Source: Nitrospirota bacterium (GTDB lineage: Bacteria > Nitrospirota > Thermodesulfovibrionia > UBA6902). Taken from it: a stretch of DNA of 64,000 bases. The translations under genes were made by a program, and so were the position numbers. The notes below the pieces were generated by a model that was not told the DNA's origin, made no database searches, and was given only the letters and a program-made list of their open reading frames with translations. The DNA lies in contig JACRLN010000021.1 of the NCBI GenBank assembly GCA_016215115.1, forward strand, positions 50,196 through 114,195, in the 5' to 3' direction. Positions 45,315 to 54,704 of this stretch are shown here, piece after piece. Positions within the stretch are counted from its first letter, which is position 1. Every line of letters starts with the position of its first letter.

Positions 45315-45650
45315 TCCTTTCTTTTTTAATTTTCCTTCTTCAAAATTGAAATAGCGATTTTAACCTCCTCAAAAAGTTTATTACGAATTTTCCGTAGTAA
45401 AAATAATACTATATATGTTTTTTTTTGTAAATTATTTTTTATATAGGAAAACCCTTTAAGTTTATACAGGAAAGTGTCGTTAACAAATAAATAAAAGATT
45501 TCAACTTATGTATCGCACATAAAGAAGAATTATCAGGGAGAACAACATGAATACATTAAAAAATTATTCATGTATTTATTTGTCTTCATAATGGCTATAT
45601 ACGGTTGTGAAACAATCAAGTCAGAAAACTTATTTAAAGGAGGAAGCAAC
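45315..45650. other. Divergent promoter region of the electron conduit cluster
   Basis: These 336 bases are very AT-rich with poly-T and poly-A runs and separate the decahaem gene from the surface cytochrome gene, so both promoters should lie here. A 14-codon frame, MNTLKNYSCIYLSS, starts at 45547 with GGGAG upstream and could be a leader peptide. No clear operator is seen. Confidence 0.5.
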
Positions 45651-48600
45651 ATGAAACTTAAAACAAAACTACTTTTATTAGCAGCGTTTTTTGCTTTGGC
45701 GATCCCGTTGATATTTACGGGCAACGCCGGCGCGATGTACTTGACTGACAGCACAAAAGAGGTTTCAACGGGCGTGTACGACAACCCCCAGGATGGCGTC
45801 TGTGTGGTCGGCCTCAAGTTTGACGGCACTCTGGACGTCAATACATCAATTACAAACTATAAAGACTGCATTGTCTACACCACATCTGCAATTAAGGCAT
45901 TGGGCCAAACCGCGTGCACCGGTGGAACCGGGAACGACGGGTACAAACATGCCTGGTCCACCAGCATCTGCGTGGACAACGTCACTGACAAGAATCCCAT
46001 TTCCCGCGTGGACCTCGACAACACGACCGCCATGTGCAAATCAAAAGGTGGCACGGTTATTACCACAGGTCTGTGCGTTGCCTACGGCTGGTTGTACATG
46101 AATGCGAAGGCCGGCGAGACGATGCCTTACCGCGACACAATCAGTCCAAGTGGATACAAGGGAAGGACATCATCTGATAATCTTGGCTTCTGCTACACAT
46201 CGATGAGAATGACCAGCGCCTCTGGATATAACACTGCCAACAATGGCGGATGCCCCTCTTATCACAACGTCAGCACTACAGCAAACTCAGGTGAGTGGAA
46301 TGCCGGCACCGACGGCGTTCTATACCAAAGCCAGGCATCGTATGACGCTGGATTAGGCTGGTCGTTTGCCAGCAGCCAGTGCCTCTATGCTTATGGCGTT
46401 GTTGGTTATGTCAATGCTGCTATAGTGAATGCGGCCGGCACGACAACAAAAACAGCCGGTACATTTGTTGATGGCACAAGCGGAGGGCCAACCGCATACA
46501 CCACCCAGGGCGACTGTCTTGCCGCTGGCTATTCCTGGGACAACTGGCTCCCCTATGGCGATGGCAGCGGGACAGGTGGCAATGCGTCAACTATCACCGT
46601 CCCCACAACGTTAACATCTTCTATAGTGAAGCTTGATGCTATCACTGCGATCGCCTCTGGCGGTGGCAAATACTACAGCGGCACAGGGAGCGTTTGCACA
46701 AAGTGCCACACCGACCAGTCCAGAAGTTATTTTGAGAGATACAAACCCGGCTTTATCGAGACAGGCCACAAGCTGGCAGGCGACACGGACCCGTGGACTA
46801 CTATCGGCGATGAGTGGAATGAGAAAGGCGTGCAGTGCGAGATCTGCCATGCAACCGGAAAACCCACAGCACAGGACGTAGGCATCGTAATTTATCCTGA
46901 CGGCGATGCAAATGCAGGCAAACCGAGGGCTGCCTCGGGCCACAACCAGACCGAATATGGCTCGCACCTGATCAACGTCTGCTTCTATTGCCACGGCACA
47001 ATGCCGGGAAGCGGAAACCCCGCAGCGCAAATACCAGTATCTTCAGGTGAATTTGCGCTAACCAGCAAGAACCTGGCGCCGATAGGCAACCAGTTCCTGA
47101 ACAGCCCTCATGCACAGTTCACCGGCTTAAACACCAAGCTGGACCTTATAAAGAAGGCTAACTACAACAGCTCCTTTGTGGGCTACATCTGCCGAACACC
47201 GCTTGGTGCATATAGTAGTACTACTACATACGTTGGTGTAAACCAGTCCCAGTGCGAAAATGTCGCTACCGGCTCAAATATCCCTTCAGGTCTCATGTCA
47301 TGGCCCGGAGGTAAATGGTTTACCGGTTCGACTAACCCTACTGTGGCTGCCGCTTGTTACGATAGCGCTCTTACGTGTGCACAACGCGGGTTCTCCGGAG
47401 CTGGCGGATCCAGTAATTACGGATTTGCCTGGAGTTCATCGTATGATTCTTATGCACAGCCTTGGGGTGCTGTTACCACTAACGGCGGAGCGGGAATATG
47501 CGGTGGAATAGGCTCAGGTTCTATAGTGACCACGGCGTACCAGAGCGGTGCCGCTGTCAAAATTCCTAACCTCGATACCTTTGTCAACTCTGACTGCACA
47601 AATGCGGGTGACGGCTCTTCAACGAGCGGCGCAGCAGGTTTCTGGGTGAGAGAAGGTGAAGCTGCTGGAACCTCTATCCCTTCAGGTGGTTCGGCAGCCA
47701 TGGCTCCCAGCGACCAGGGCAACTGCATGACCTGTCACGATGTCCACTGGTCCCTGGACTCTACGGATCCTGAGGCTGAGCCGATTCGGCGGGAGTGCAT
47801 TACATGTCATCAAAACTCCGGAACATCGGCGTCATCAGCGCCTCAGGTGGATATATCCGTAATAGCGCATCCGAGCAGTGCGGGAACTCCGTTGGAACAC
47901 GCAGGGACAGATCCTGATGAGTCCTGCGAGATCTGTCATATGCCGAAACTGACTTCAGACGGTTCGCCGATGCACTTGTGGAGAATAAACACCTCTGCGT
48001 CATACGAAACCGCCGGAACTACAGCGGCTAATCTTGACGCAGATAACAAAGCATGGGTTGACCTTGAGCGCGCATGCAGACAATGCCACGGACCAGCCGG
48101 TCCCGCAGTGCATCAATTCAGCACGACAGCGCTTTCAACATTTGCAGGAATTATGCATGACGGAGGCGGAGCACCAACTACAGATTGCGCGACTTGCCAT
48201 AAAAAGAATATAGCAACGATGAACCATCCTGTGGCCACTGGAACGCCTGCCACATGCATAACCTGCCATACTGAGCCGGGAACTCCGATCAGCATCGACG
48301 CATCATGCGGCGCGTGCCACGGTGGAAGCGCCGGTCCGTCCGCAACACAGAACGGTGCGCCTTACATAAGTAATTCGAACCTTTCCACGTATGCGGAAAA
48401 CATGCATATTAATACGGCCCCTAAAGCGTCTTTTACATTCGATATCAGCTATTTCACCGTAACTCTCACAGATACCTCTACCGACGATTCGATATTCCCT
48501 GAAAACGCGGTAAAGGTGAAATGGGGTGATGGAACGTCCTCTACAGGCAATGCGGGTAGTGTCTTCTCACATACCTACGCGACAGCAGACAAGTTCGATA

Positions 48601-48926
48601 TAGTGTATACGGCCACAGATTCAGACGGACTCAAAAACAGCAAGACAAAAACAGTGGCCGTGAAGTTTTCGATCACAGCGAACATTAGTTCCGCACTCTC
48701 AACCGATGCAAAATTCATCCTTAAGAAGAACGGGATTACTATTAGAACCGGCACAGGGACTGATTCCTATGTCTTCTCGAACCTGAGACCGGGCACCTAT
48801 AAAGTTAAGGTGAAAAAGCTCGATTACACATTCGACGGTGATGACGTCACAGACGGAAACCAGAACCCGATTACTGTCATTATTGGAACTTCTGATGAGA
48901 CAGTCACTTTCACTCACACACCATAG
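45651..48926 (+). CDS. Large secreted decahaem cytochrome c with PKD domain
   Basis: The 1091-residue protein begins with a signal peptide ending NAGAM; ATG 45651 has AAAGGAGG directly before it. Ten CxxCH sites sit at about residues 349, 396, 444, 692, 716, 759, 809, 846, 869 and 886. Residues 25-345 are haem-free and cysteine-rich. After the haems come a PKD domain (~920-1000) and a C-terminal beta domain (~1000-1091) like SpaA or carboxypeptidase regulatory repeats. It is likely the surface terminal of the adjacent MtrAB-type conduit, analogous to MtrC/OmcA, though its sequence is not MtrC-like. The spacing of ~250 residues between haems 3 and 4 is unusual. Confidence 0.87.
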   Translation: MKLKTKLLLLAAFFALAIPLIFTGNAGAMYLTDSTKEVSTGVYDNPQDGVCVVGLKFDGTLDVNTSITNYKDCIVYTTSAIKALGQTACTGGTGNDGYKHAWSTSICVDNVTDKNPISRVDLDNTTAMCKSKGGTVITTGLCVAYGWLYMNAKAGETMPYRDTISPSGYKGRTSSDNLGFCYTSMRMTSASGYNTANNGGCPSYHNVSTTANSGEWNAGTDGVLYQSQASYDAGLGWSFASSQCLYAYGVVGYVNAAIVNAAGTTTKTAGTFVDGTSGGPTAYTTQGDCLAAGYSWDNWLPYGDGSGTGGNASTITVPTTLTSSIVKLDAITAIASGGGKYYSGTGSVCTKCHTDQSRSYFERYKPGFIETGHKLAGDTDPWTTIGDEWNEKGVQCEICHATGKPTAQDVGIVIYPDGDANAGKPRAASGHNQTEYGSHLINVCFYCHGTMPGSGNPAAQIPVSSGEFALTSKNLAPIGNQFLNSPHAQFTGLNTKLDLIKKANYNSSFVGYICRTPLGAYSSTTTYVGVNQSQCENVATGSNIPSGLMSWPGGKWFTGSTNPTVAAACYDSALTCAQRGFSGAGGSSNYGFAWSSSYDSYAQPWGAVTTNGGAGICGGIGSGSIVTTAYQSGAAVKIPNLDTFVNSDCTNAGDGSSTSGAAGFWVREGEAAGTSIPSGGSAAMAPSDQGNCMTCHDVHWSLDSTDPEAEPIRRECITCHQNSGTSASSAPQVDISVIAHPSSAGTPLEHAGTDPDESCEICHMPKLTSDGSPMHLWRINTSASYETAGTTAANLDADNKAWVDLERACRQCHGPAGPAVHQFSTTALSTFAGIMHDGGGAPTTDCATCHKKNIATMNHPVATGTPATCITCHTEPGTPISIDASCGACHGGSAGPSATQNGAPYISNSNLSTYAENMHINTAPKASFTFDISYFTVTLTDTSTDDSIFPENAVKVKWGDGTSSTGNAGSVFSHTYATADKFDIVYTATDSDGLKNSKTKTVAVKFSITANISSALSTDAKFILKKNGITIRTGTGTDSYVFSNLRPGTYKVKVKKLDYTFDGDDVTDGNQNPITVIIGTSDETVTFTHTP

Positions 48927-48941
48927 TTAGGTTTATCTTTA

Positions 48942-48974
48942 AAAGGCAGGGGGGATTCCCTCCTGCCTTTTTTT
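48942..48974 (+). terminator. Rho-independent terminator after the surface cytochrome gene
   Basis: AAAGGCAGGGGGG and CCCTCCTGCCTTT make a strong stem around ATT, followed by TTTT. It begins 16 bp after the stop codon. Confidence 0.85.
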
Positions 48975-48989
48975 ATGTCTTTAAATAAA

Positions 48990-49179
48990 ACCACAGAGCA
49001 CACAGAGAGATTATTAAATATTAAAAGACTTATATTATCAAGCGATTCTCTGTGTCCTTTCTTTAATTATAATAAATATAATGAAACTAAATCTTGCATA
49101 AAAAAGTGCACAGAGAGAAACAGAAAAAATCTATTTTCTTCTTTTTGTAACAATATGTTACTCTGTGTTCTCAGTGGTT
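48990..49179. repeat. Long inverted repeat with CCACAGAG ends, copy 1
   Basis: ACCACAGAGCACACAGAGAG at the left and CTCTGTGTTCTCAGTGGTT at the right bound about 190 non-coding AT-rich bases. A second, shorter relative is at 52807-52899. Confidence 0.7.
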
Positions 49180-49231
49180 AATTGCATTATTCGGGTTAAC
49201 TCAGAAATGCAGACATTGCTCAAAAATATGT

Positions 49232-50977
49232 TTAATCCACTTCATCAAGCTTTACGAGTGTCCCCGGTTTTGAGCCATACCTGAATACAGTTATCCCCTT
49301 GCAGCCTTTTTCATATGCAAGTAAAAAGGCACTTGCTACATCATCCCTTGTGGCCCTGTGTTTCAGATTTATAGTTTTGGATACAGCATTGTCGGTATAT
49401 TCCTGAAAGGCGGCCTGAACCTCTATATGGGCTTCGGGACTTATTTCGTGTGAGGTTACAAAAAGTCTTTTAACATTATGCGGGATTTCTTTAAAGCCTC
49501 GCAGGCTGCCCTTTTTGCTGACACGTTCAATAAGTTCCGGGCTGTAAAATCCCCTCTGATTTGCTATTTCAATAAAATAAGGATGAATTTCATAAAGCTC
49601 TGTTTCAAGTACAAGCCTTTTATAAGCTATTGCAAAAAGCGGTTCGATACCGCTTGAACAGTCCGCTATTAATGACAGAGTGCCTGTCGGCGCAATAGTT
49701 GTTGTGGTTGCGTTTCGCAAACCACCCTTCAGGGAGAATTCAGGCGTATCATATATGGAGCCCTTAAAATTTGGAAAAGTACCTCTCTGACCTGCAAGTT
49801 CTGATGATGCATTCCTTGCATGATTTCTTATATAACTCATGACTTCACGCGCAAGTTTATAAGCCTTTGGAGAGTTATATCTGATTCCAAGTTTTATAAG
49901 CAGGTCCGCCCAGCCCATGACTCCGAGACCTATTTTCCTGTTGCCTTTATGCATCTTCTCTATTTCAGGAACAGGATATTTGTTTACATCGATGGTGTTA
50001 TCGAGAAATCGCACGGCAAGATGAACAAGGTTTGCCAGAAAGTCCCAATCTATCTCGTTCTTTTCTTCACTTCTGACTTCTGACTTCTGACTTCTGACTT
50101 CTTTTACTACTTTCGACAGGTTAATAGATCCCAGCACGCATGACTCATAAGGCAGCAGCGGCTGTTCACCGCAGGGATTTGTACTTTCAATCTTACCAAG
50201 TTGAGGAGTGGGGTTATCCCTGTTTATTCTATCAATGAAAACAAGACCGGGGTCCCCTGTTTCCCAAGCGCTTTCCACTATTTCACTAAAAACGTCTTTT
50301 GCTTTTAAATGGCCCGTGATATTATTGCTTCGTGGATTTAAAAGGGCGTATTCGGAGTTGTTCTTAAATGCCTCCATGAAAGTATCTGTGACTGCTACTG
50401 AGATATTAAAATTTAAAAGCTCTTCTGCATGCTGTTTTATTTTGATAAATTCAAGTATATCAGGATGGTCAATTCTCAAAATGCCCATGTTTGCGCCTCT
50501 CCTGGCGCCGCCCTGCTTTATTACCTCGGTAGCCGTGTTGTAAATTCTCATGAATGAGACCGGCCCGCTGGCTATGCCGCCGGTTGATTTCACAACATCA
50601 GCCCGGGGCCTCAGATGAGAAAACGAAAACCCTGTGCCTCCGCCGCTCTGGAGTATAAGCGCGGCATTTTTAAGAGAATCAAAAATGCTCATCATGGAAT
50701 CGTCTACGGGAAGGACAAAACACGCGGCCAGTTGTCCGAGATCTTTACCTGCGTTTATCAATGCAGGAGTGTTAGGGAGAAAGAGCAGATTGCTCATCGC
50801 ATCATAAAATTTTACTTCCCATTCCTCTGCACTTCCTCCATAAATAAGTTCCGCGGATGCAACGGCATTTGCCACCCTGTGAAACATTTCCTCCGGTGTT
50901 TCTTTAATAATCCCCTGTTCATCCCGAAGGAGATAACGGGTTCTCAGCACTTTGAGGGCATTTTCGGAAAGATTCAT
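49232..50977 (-). CDS. nrdJ: Adenosylcobalamin-dependent ribonucleotide reductase (class II)
   Basis: The 581-residue protein has FLPNTPALINAG, C86 in LAACFVLP, and the active-site N267-x-C269-x-E271 (STNPCGEQPLLPYESC), as in class II reductases that use cobalamin to make deoxynucleotides. A short stretch near residues 292-306 (KEVRSQKSEVRSEEK) is encoded by a 7-bp tandem repeat in frame (50068-50102), between LSKV and WDFL. No cobalamin riboswitch is seen upstream. The C-terminal Cys pair of longer forms is absent, so the natural reductant is unclear. Confidence 0.93.
   Translation of the reverse strand: MNLSENALKVLRTRYLLRDEQGIIKETPEEMFHRVANAVASAELIYGGSAEEWEVKFYDAMSNLLFLPNTPALINAGKDLGQLAACFVLPVDDSMMSIFDSLKNAALILQSGGGTGFSFSHLRPRADVVKSTGGIASGPVSFMRIYNTATEVIKQGGARRGANMGILRIDHPDILEFIKIKQHAEELLNFNISVAVTDTFMEAFKNNSEYALLNPRSNNITGHLKAKDVFSEIVESAWETGDPGLVFIDRINRDNPTPQLGKIESTNPCGEQPLLPYESCVLGSINLSKVVKEVRSQKSEVRSEEKNEIDWDFLANLVHLAVRFLDNTIDVNKYPVPEIEKMHKGNRKIGLGVMGWADLLIKLGIRYNSPKAYKLAREVMSYIRNHARNASSELAGQRGTFPNFKGSIYDTPEFSLKGGLRNATTTTIAPTGTLSLIADCSSGIEPLFAIAYKRLVLETELYEIHPYFIEIANQRGFYSPELIERVSKKGSLRGFKEIPHNVKRLFVTSHEISPEAHIEVQAAFQEYTDNAVSKTINLKHRATRDDVASAFLLAYEKGCKGITVFRYGSKPGTLVKLDEVD
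50068..50102. repeat. 7-bp tandem repeat inside nrdJ
   Basis: About four copies of CTTCTGA (read on the reverse strand as TCAGAAG) in frame inside nrdJ encode the RSQKSEVRS stretch. Confidence 0.8.
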
Positions 50978-51114
50978 AAAAAGATTATAACAGATAAAAG
51001 GAAATGGATTCCCGTTTTCACGGGAATGACATCTTTATGCTTATTGACAAAAGATTATACTCATCACTAATATTCTTAGTCACATTATTAAATCCGATAA
51101 ATGGAGAATTTGCA

Positions 51115-51726
51115 GTGGAAGTCAAAAAAGTTTTGGCAAAATGGCGAATCAGACTGGGACAGCTTTTCATATTAGGGTTTGGTGTTGTAATCCTGTGCAC
51201 CGGAAGTTACTGGGAAGAAAACAGTATTGTTGGCGGTGTATTGTTTTTAATTGGAACAGTATTGGCAAGTATTGCAACTGTGGGCCGCATGTGGTGTTCC
51301 ATATATATTTCAGGATACAAGAAAGATCTACTGGTAACAACAGGTCCATATTCAATATGCAGGAACCCGTTATATTTTTTCAGCCTTTTAGGCGCAGTGG
51401 GAGTCGGTTTGGCTACAAAAACGCTTTCGATTCCGCTCATGATATTTATCCTCTTTGCAATGTACTATCCATTTGTAATCAAAAGAGAAGAAGAACGTCT
51501 GACCGGGATTCATCAAGACGGCTTTGAAAATTACCGAAAAAGAATTCCAAGATTTATCCCCTCATTTTCATATTTTGAAGAACCTGATGAATACACGATC
51601 AAACCTAAATTTCTCAGGGAAAGATTTTTTGATTCACTCTGGTTCGTGTGGCTAGTAGGAGTGCTTGCGCTTGTAGAAACATTACACAGGCATGGAGTTG
51701 TCCCGGTTTATTACAGATTGTATTAA
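51115..51726 (+). CDS. ICMT/PEMT-like membrane methyltransferase
   Basis: The 203-residue protein has three or four membrane segments and the conserved C-terminal region of isoprenylcysteine carboxyl methyltransferase-like proteins: TGPYSICRNPLYFFSLLGAVG followed by REEERLTGIHQDGFENYRKR. Bacterial members methylate unknown lipid or small-molecule substrates. The GTG at 51115 has GGAG 9 bp upstream. The longer frame from 51004 begins with the repeat-encoded MDSRFHGNDIF and is rejected. Confidence 0.8.
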   Translation: MEVKKVLAKWRIRLGQLFILGFGVVILCTGSYWEENSIVGGVLFLIGTVLASIATVGRMWCSIYISGYKKDLLVTTGPYSICRNPLYFFSLLGAVGVGLATKTLSIPLMIFILFAMYYPFVIKREEERLTGIHQDGFENYRKRIPRFIPSFSYFEEPDEYTIKPKFLRERFFDSLWFVWLVGVLALVETLHRHGVVPVYYRLY

Positions 51727-51746
51727 ACAAAGGCAAACACACAGGG

Positions 51747-52634
51747 CTACCCCTGCCTTACTATCTCTGTCCCAATACCTTTTTCCGTAAAAATTTCCAA
51801 TAGTAACGCGTGAGGAACACGTCCGTCAATTATATGCGCCTTTTTCACATCCTTCTCAATAGCGCTCCGGCATGCCTGAACCTTTGGGAGCATGCCGCCT
51901 GTGATTGTTCCGTTTGAGACGAGGGGTTTGACCTTTTTCGTGCTCAATGTTGATAATAATTTATTCTTTTTGTCCTTAATCCCCTCAACATCCGTCAACA
52001 GTATCAGTTTCTCTGCCTTTAATGCAGATGCGATCGCTCCTGCAACATAATCAGCGTTGATGTTGAGCGTCTCATTGTTATGTCCGGCGCTGATCGGAGC
52101 TATTACAGGGATAAAACCGTCCCTCTCCATAGAAAAGAGTATATCCGGATTTACTTTTTCTACCTCCCCGACAAGCCCCAGATCAATAATCTCCGGTGCT
52201 CCTGTTTCAGGCGAAATTTTTTTAATCACCTTTTTCTTTGCTTTTATAAGGTTGCCGTCTTTTCCGCTCAACCCGATAGACCGGCCGCCGTGTCTGTTTA
52301 TCAGAGAAACAATCTGTTTGTTAATAAGCCCTCCGAGTACCATTTCCACGATATCGATAGTTTCACTGTCAGTAAACCGCTGGCCGTGAATGAACCTGGG
52401 CTTTTTCCCCATTTGTTCCATAACCTTGTTTATCTTCGGCCCACCCCCATGCACTATGACCGGTTTGATGCCAATAAAGTTCAGGAGCACCACGTCCTGT
52501 GCAAAGGCATGTTTTAAATCTTCATCTACCATGGCAGCCCCGCCGTACTTGATAACAAACGTTTTACCGTAGAACTTTTTTATAAACGGCAGGGATTCAA
52601 TGAGTATGTTTGCTTTTTCGATAAGAGTTTTCAT
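51747..52634 (-). CDS. argB: Acetylglutamate kinase
   Basis: The 295-residue protein starts [20 protein letters not shown] and has [24 protein letters not shown] and [20 protein letters not shown], all ArgB marks. It phosphorylates N-acetylglutamate in arginine synthesis. GCAAGGAG lies 10 bp before the ATG at 52634; the longer frame to 52703 begins inside the MITE-like element and is not used. Confidence 0.96.
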   Translation of the reverse strand: MKTLIEKANILIESLPFIKKFYGKTFVIKYGGAAMVDEDLKHAFAQDVVLLNFIGIKPVIVHGGGPKINKVMEQMGKKPRFIHGQRFTDSETIDIVEMVLGGLINKQIVSLINRHGGRSIGLSGKDGNLIKAKKKVIKKISPETGAPEIIDLGLVGEVEKVNPDILFSMERDGFIPVIAPISAGHNNETLNINADYVAGAIASALKAEKLILLTDVEGIKDKKNKLLSTLSTKKVKPLVSNGTITGGMLPKVQACRSAIEKDVKKAHIIDGRVPHALLLEIFTEKGIGTEIVRQG

Positions 52635-52661
52635 GTGCTTTCTCCTTGCGATAATAAAATT

Positions 52662-52806
52662 ACTAATGCGGTCATAAGTAAAAACACATAAGTAAGTCGT
52701 CATGCCCGAAGTCTTTAATCGGGCATCCAGTTCTTTATCTGTCTGGATTCCCGCTCAACAGACTGCGGGAATGACATTTATGTATTCTTATTTTGACCTT
52801 ATTAGT
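52662..52806. repeat. MITE-like element, copy 3
   Basis: A 145-bp copy, less conserved at the right end (TATTCTTATTTTGACCTTATTAGT in two parts) but with the same interior. It fills the space upstream of argB. Confidence 0.8.
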
Positions 52807-52899
52807 AACCACAGAGAACACAGAGAAGCTTCTCATCTTCAAATCTTCTCAACCTCTAAGCTTCTATTTATTTCTGTTTTCTCTGTGCACTCTGTGGTT
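52807..52899. repeat. Inverted repeat with CCACAGAG ends, copy 2
   Basis: AACCACAGAGAACACAGAGA and TCTCTGTGCACTCTGTGGTT bound about 50 bases. It directly follows the MITE-like copy 3 and lies just after the trpC stop. Confidence 0.75.
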
Positions 52900-52909
52900 C
52901 AATATTTAC

Positions 52910-53698
52910 TTATATCTTACCCATCAGTTCATCGATCTTTTTACCTATATCGTCGGCTTTCATGATGCTGGTCCCAACCAAAATTGCATCAGTTCTTGTT
53001 GATTCAATGGCTTCAACATCAGCCCTCGTATCTATTCCGCTTTCACTCACCACAATCCTGTCATCCGGAACATCCTTTAATAGTTCAAGCGTGTTCCTTA
53101 AACTTATATTTAATGTCTTCAGGTCTCTGTTATTTATTCCGATTATTTCTGCCCCGCAATACAGTGCGGTGTCAAGTTCTTTCCAGTCGTGAACTTCTAC
53201 AAGGCAGTCAAGGTCCATGCTCTTTGATAGCTCGTAAAGGTCGTTGAGCTGTGATTTTTCAAGAGCCGCTACTATAAGGAGGATTGCGTCAGCATTATTA
53301 GCCCTCGATTCATAAACCTGATAACTGTCAAAAATAAAGTCTTTCCGCAATAAGGGCTTAAATGTTCTTTTCCTTGCCTTATTCAGATAATCAAGTTTGC
53401 CTGAAAAAAAACGTTCCTCAGTGAGAACCGATATAGCGGCAACATCCTTTTTATTATAAAAGGATACAATCTCAGACAAGTTAAAATCCTTCCTTATCAG
53501 CCCTTTTGACGGGGATGCCTTTTTAAGCTCTGCAATAAGTTTCAATGGGGTGTTTTGCTCTCTTTTTATTGCAGTTTTAAAAGATTTTGTGGCATCAGCG
53601 TCTTTTATCCTTGCTTTCAGCTCAGCTAAAGGGAGAGAACTTTTAACAACCTGAAGATCTTCTCTTTTATTTTTTAGAATTTCATTAAGAATACTCAT
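52910..53698 (-). CDS. trpC: Indole-3-glycerol-phosphate synthase
   Basis: The 262-residue TIM barrel has LIAELKKASPSKGLIR (phosphate-binding and catalytic Lys), LLRKDFIFD, GINNRDLKTLNI and VVSESGI, the TrpC signatures. It converts the carboxyphenylamino-deoxyribulose phosphate to indole-3-glycerol phosphate in tryptophan synthesis. No other trp gene is adjacent. The ATG at 53698 (MSILNEILKNKRED) is the family-typical start. Confidence 0.96.
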   Translation of the reverse strand: MSILNEILKNKREDLQVVKSSLPLAELKARIKDADATKSFKTAIKREQNTPLKLIAELKKASPSKGLIRKDFNLSEIVSFYNKKDVAAISVLTEERFFSGKLDYLNKARKRTFKPLLRKDFIFDSYQVYESRANNADAILLIVAALEKSQLNDLYELSKSMDLDCLVEVHDWKELDTALYCGAEIIGINNRDLKTLNISLRNTLELLKDVPDDRIVVSESGIDTRADVEAIESTRTDAILVGTSIMKADDIGKKIDELMGKI

Positions 53699-53789
53699 TA
53701 AATAAAATTTTATAGGTAAGAGAGGATGTTTTTCAAGTTCACGGGCAAATTGACTTTTGGACAATATCAGCCTAAACTAAAAAACTATT

Positions 53790-54704
53790 ATGATAATTGA
53801 ATGTTTCAAAGAAGGTTTTAATCTTGCCAATAAAAATTACCAGCTTGTATTCCTGAGAATTATAGTAATAATAATTAATTTCTTAAGCCTTCTTGTTTTC
53901 ATTGGCATACCTATAATCGCCTCTGTGGCGTACCTGGGTTTTGATCTGTCCCATGCAGTGGATTTATTGCCTGATTTAATGGAAAATCCTTTTAATTTTT
54001 TATCAACGTACCTCGGCTTGGTCTTTCTCATAGGCATATCATTTATTTTTTATTTATTGCTTGCATCCACAATAATCCTGTATACCCTTGGCGGGACCCT
54101 AGGAGTCTTGAGAAACTCTGCCATAAATATACAGTACAGGTTCAGCCTTTCCTCTTTTTTTAAAGAAGCAAATAAACTTTTTTCACGCCTGTTCCGGCTG
54201 TTATCAATTCTGCTTTTAATTTTCATTATATTATTTGCTGCCGTTATTCTATCTGCAGGAATTGTTGCAGGTTTCATTCAGGGTTTCTCATGGGCTGAGA
54301 CCCCGCTTGAAGTGTTTTTCAGTTCATTTGTTATGTCGTCCATAATAATTTTGAGCACAATATTTTTTCTAACATGGTTCATGTTTATGGTTTATTGTAT
54401 TTTATCCTCGGTCCTGGAGGAAAAAGGGTCACTGGATTCTATAAAGAATACGTTTAATTTTCTAAAGAAAAATTCCCGGGCTTTTTTATTTTTTATCATT
54501 TCATTCGTGGGAGCTATTATAATAAACCTTGTCTTTTTTATTATCATGATACCTCTTGGCATGCTGCCTTTCGTAAATATCGTACTGTATCTCGTGAGCG
54601 TTGTTTTTCAGAATTATCTGTCAGTTGTTGTTTGGAGCTCTCTGACCGTATATTACATAAAGGCTTCCAACTATCCTGTATATACAGCAACATATGACAT
54701 TTAA
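53790..54704 (+). CDS. Multi-pass inner-membrane protein, unknown
   Basis: The 304-residue protein has about six long hydrophobic segments (residues 20-50, 70-100, 130-165, 185-205, 225-255, 265-285) with short charged loops. IECFKEGFNLANKNYQLVF at the N-terminus and the loop SVLEEKGSLDSIKNTFNFLKK resemble DUF-type membrane proteins with a repeated half. No function is assigned. It converges on the lipoate ligase gene, overlapping it by 4 bp. Confidence 0.75.
   Translation: MIIECFKEGFNLANKNYQLVFLRIIVIIINFLSLLVFIGIPIIASVAYLGFDLSHAVDLLPDLMENPFNFLSTYLGLVFLIGISFIFYLLLASTIILYTLGGTLGVLRNSAINIQYRFSLSSFFKEANKLFSRLFRLLSILLLIFIILFAAVILSAGIVAGFIQGFSWAETPLEVFFSSFVMSSIIILSTIFFLTWFMFMVYCILSSVLEEKGSLDSIKNTFNFLKKNSRAFLFFIISFVGAIIINLVFFIIMIPLGMLPFVNIVLYLVSVVFQNYLSVVVWSSLTVYYIKASNYPVYTATYDI

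Noticed and set aside
45547..45591. 14-codon leader frame MNTLKNYSCIYLSS before the surface cytochrome
   Set aside because: It has a fair ribosome site, but no codon bias, terminator or attenuator structure supports regulation; noted only within the gap entry.
49232..51114. Cobalamin riboswitch controlling nrdJ
   Set aside because: The leader between the nrdJ start at 50977 and the neighbouring gene is too short and has no B12-box or long structure.
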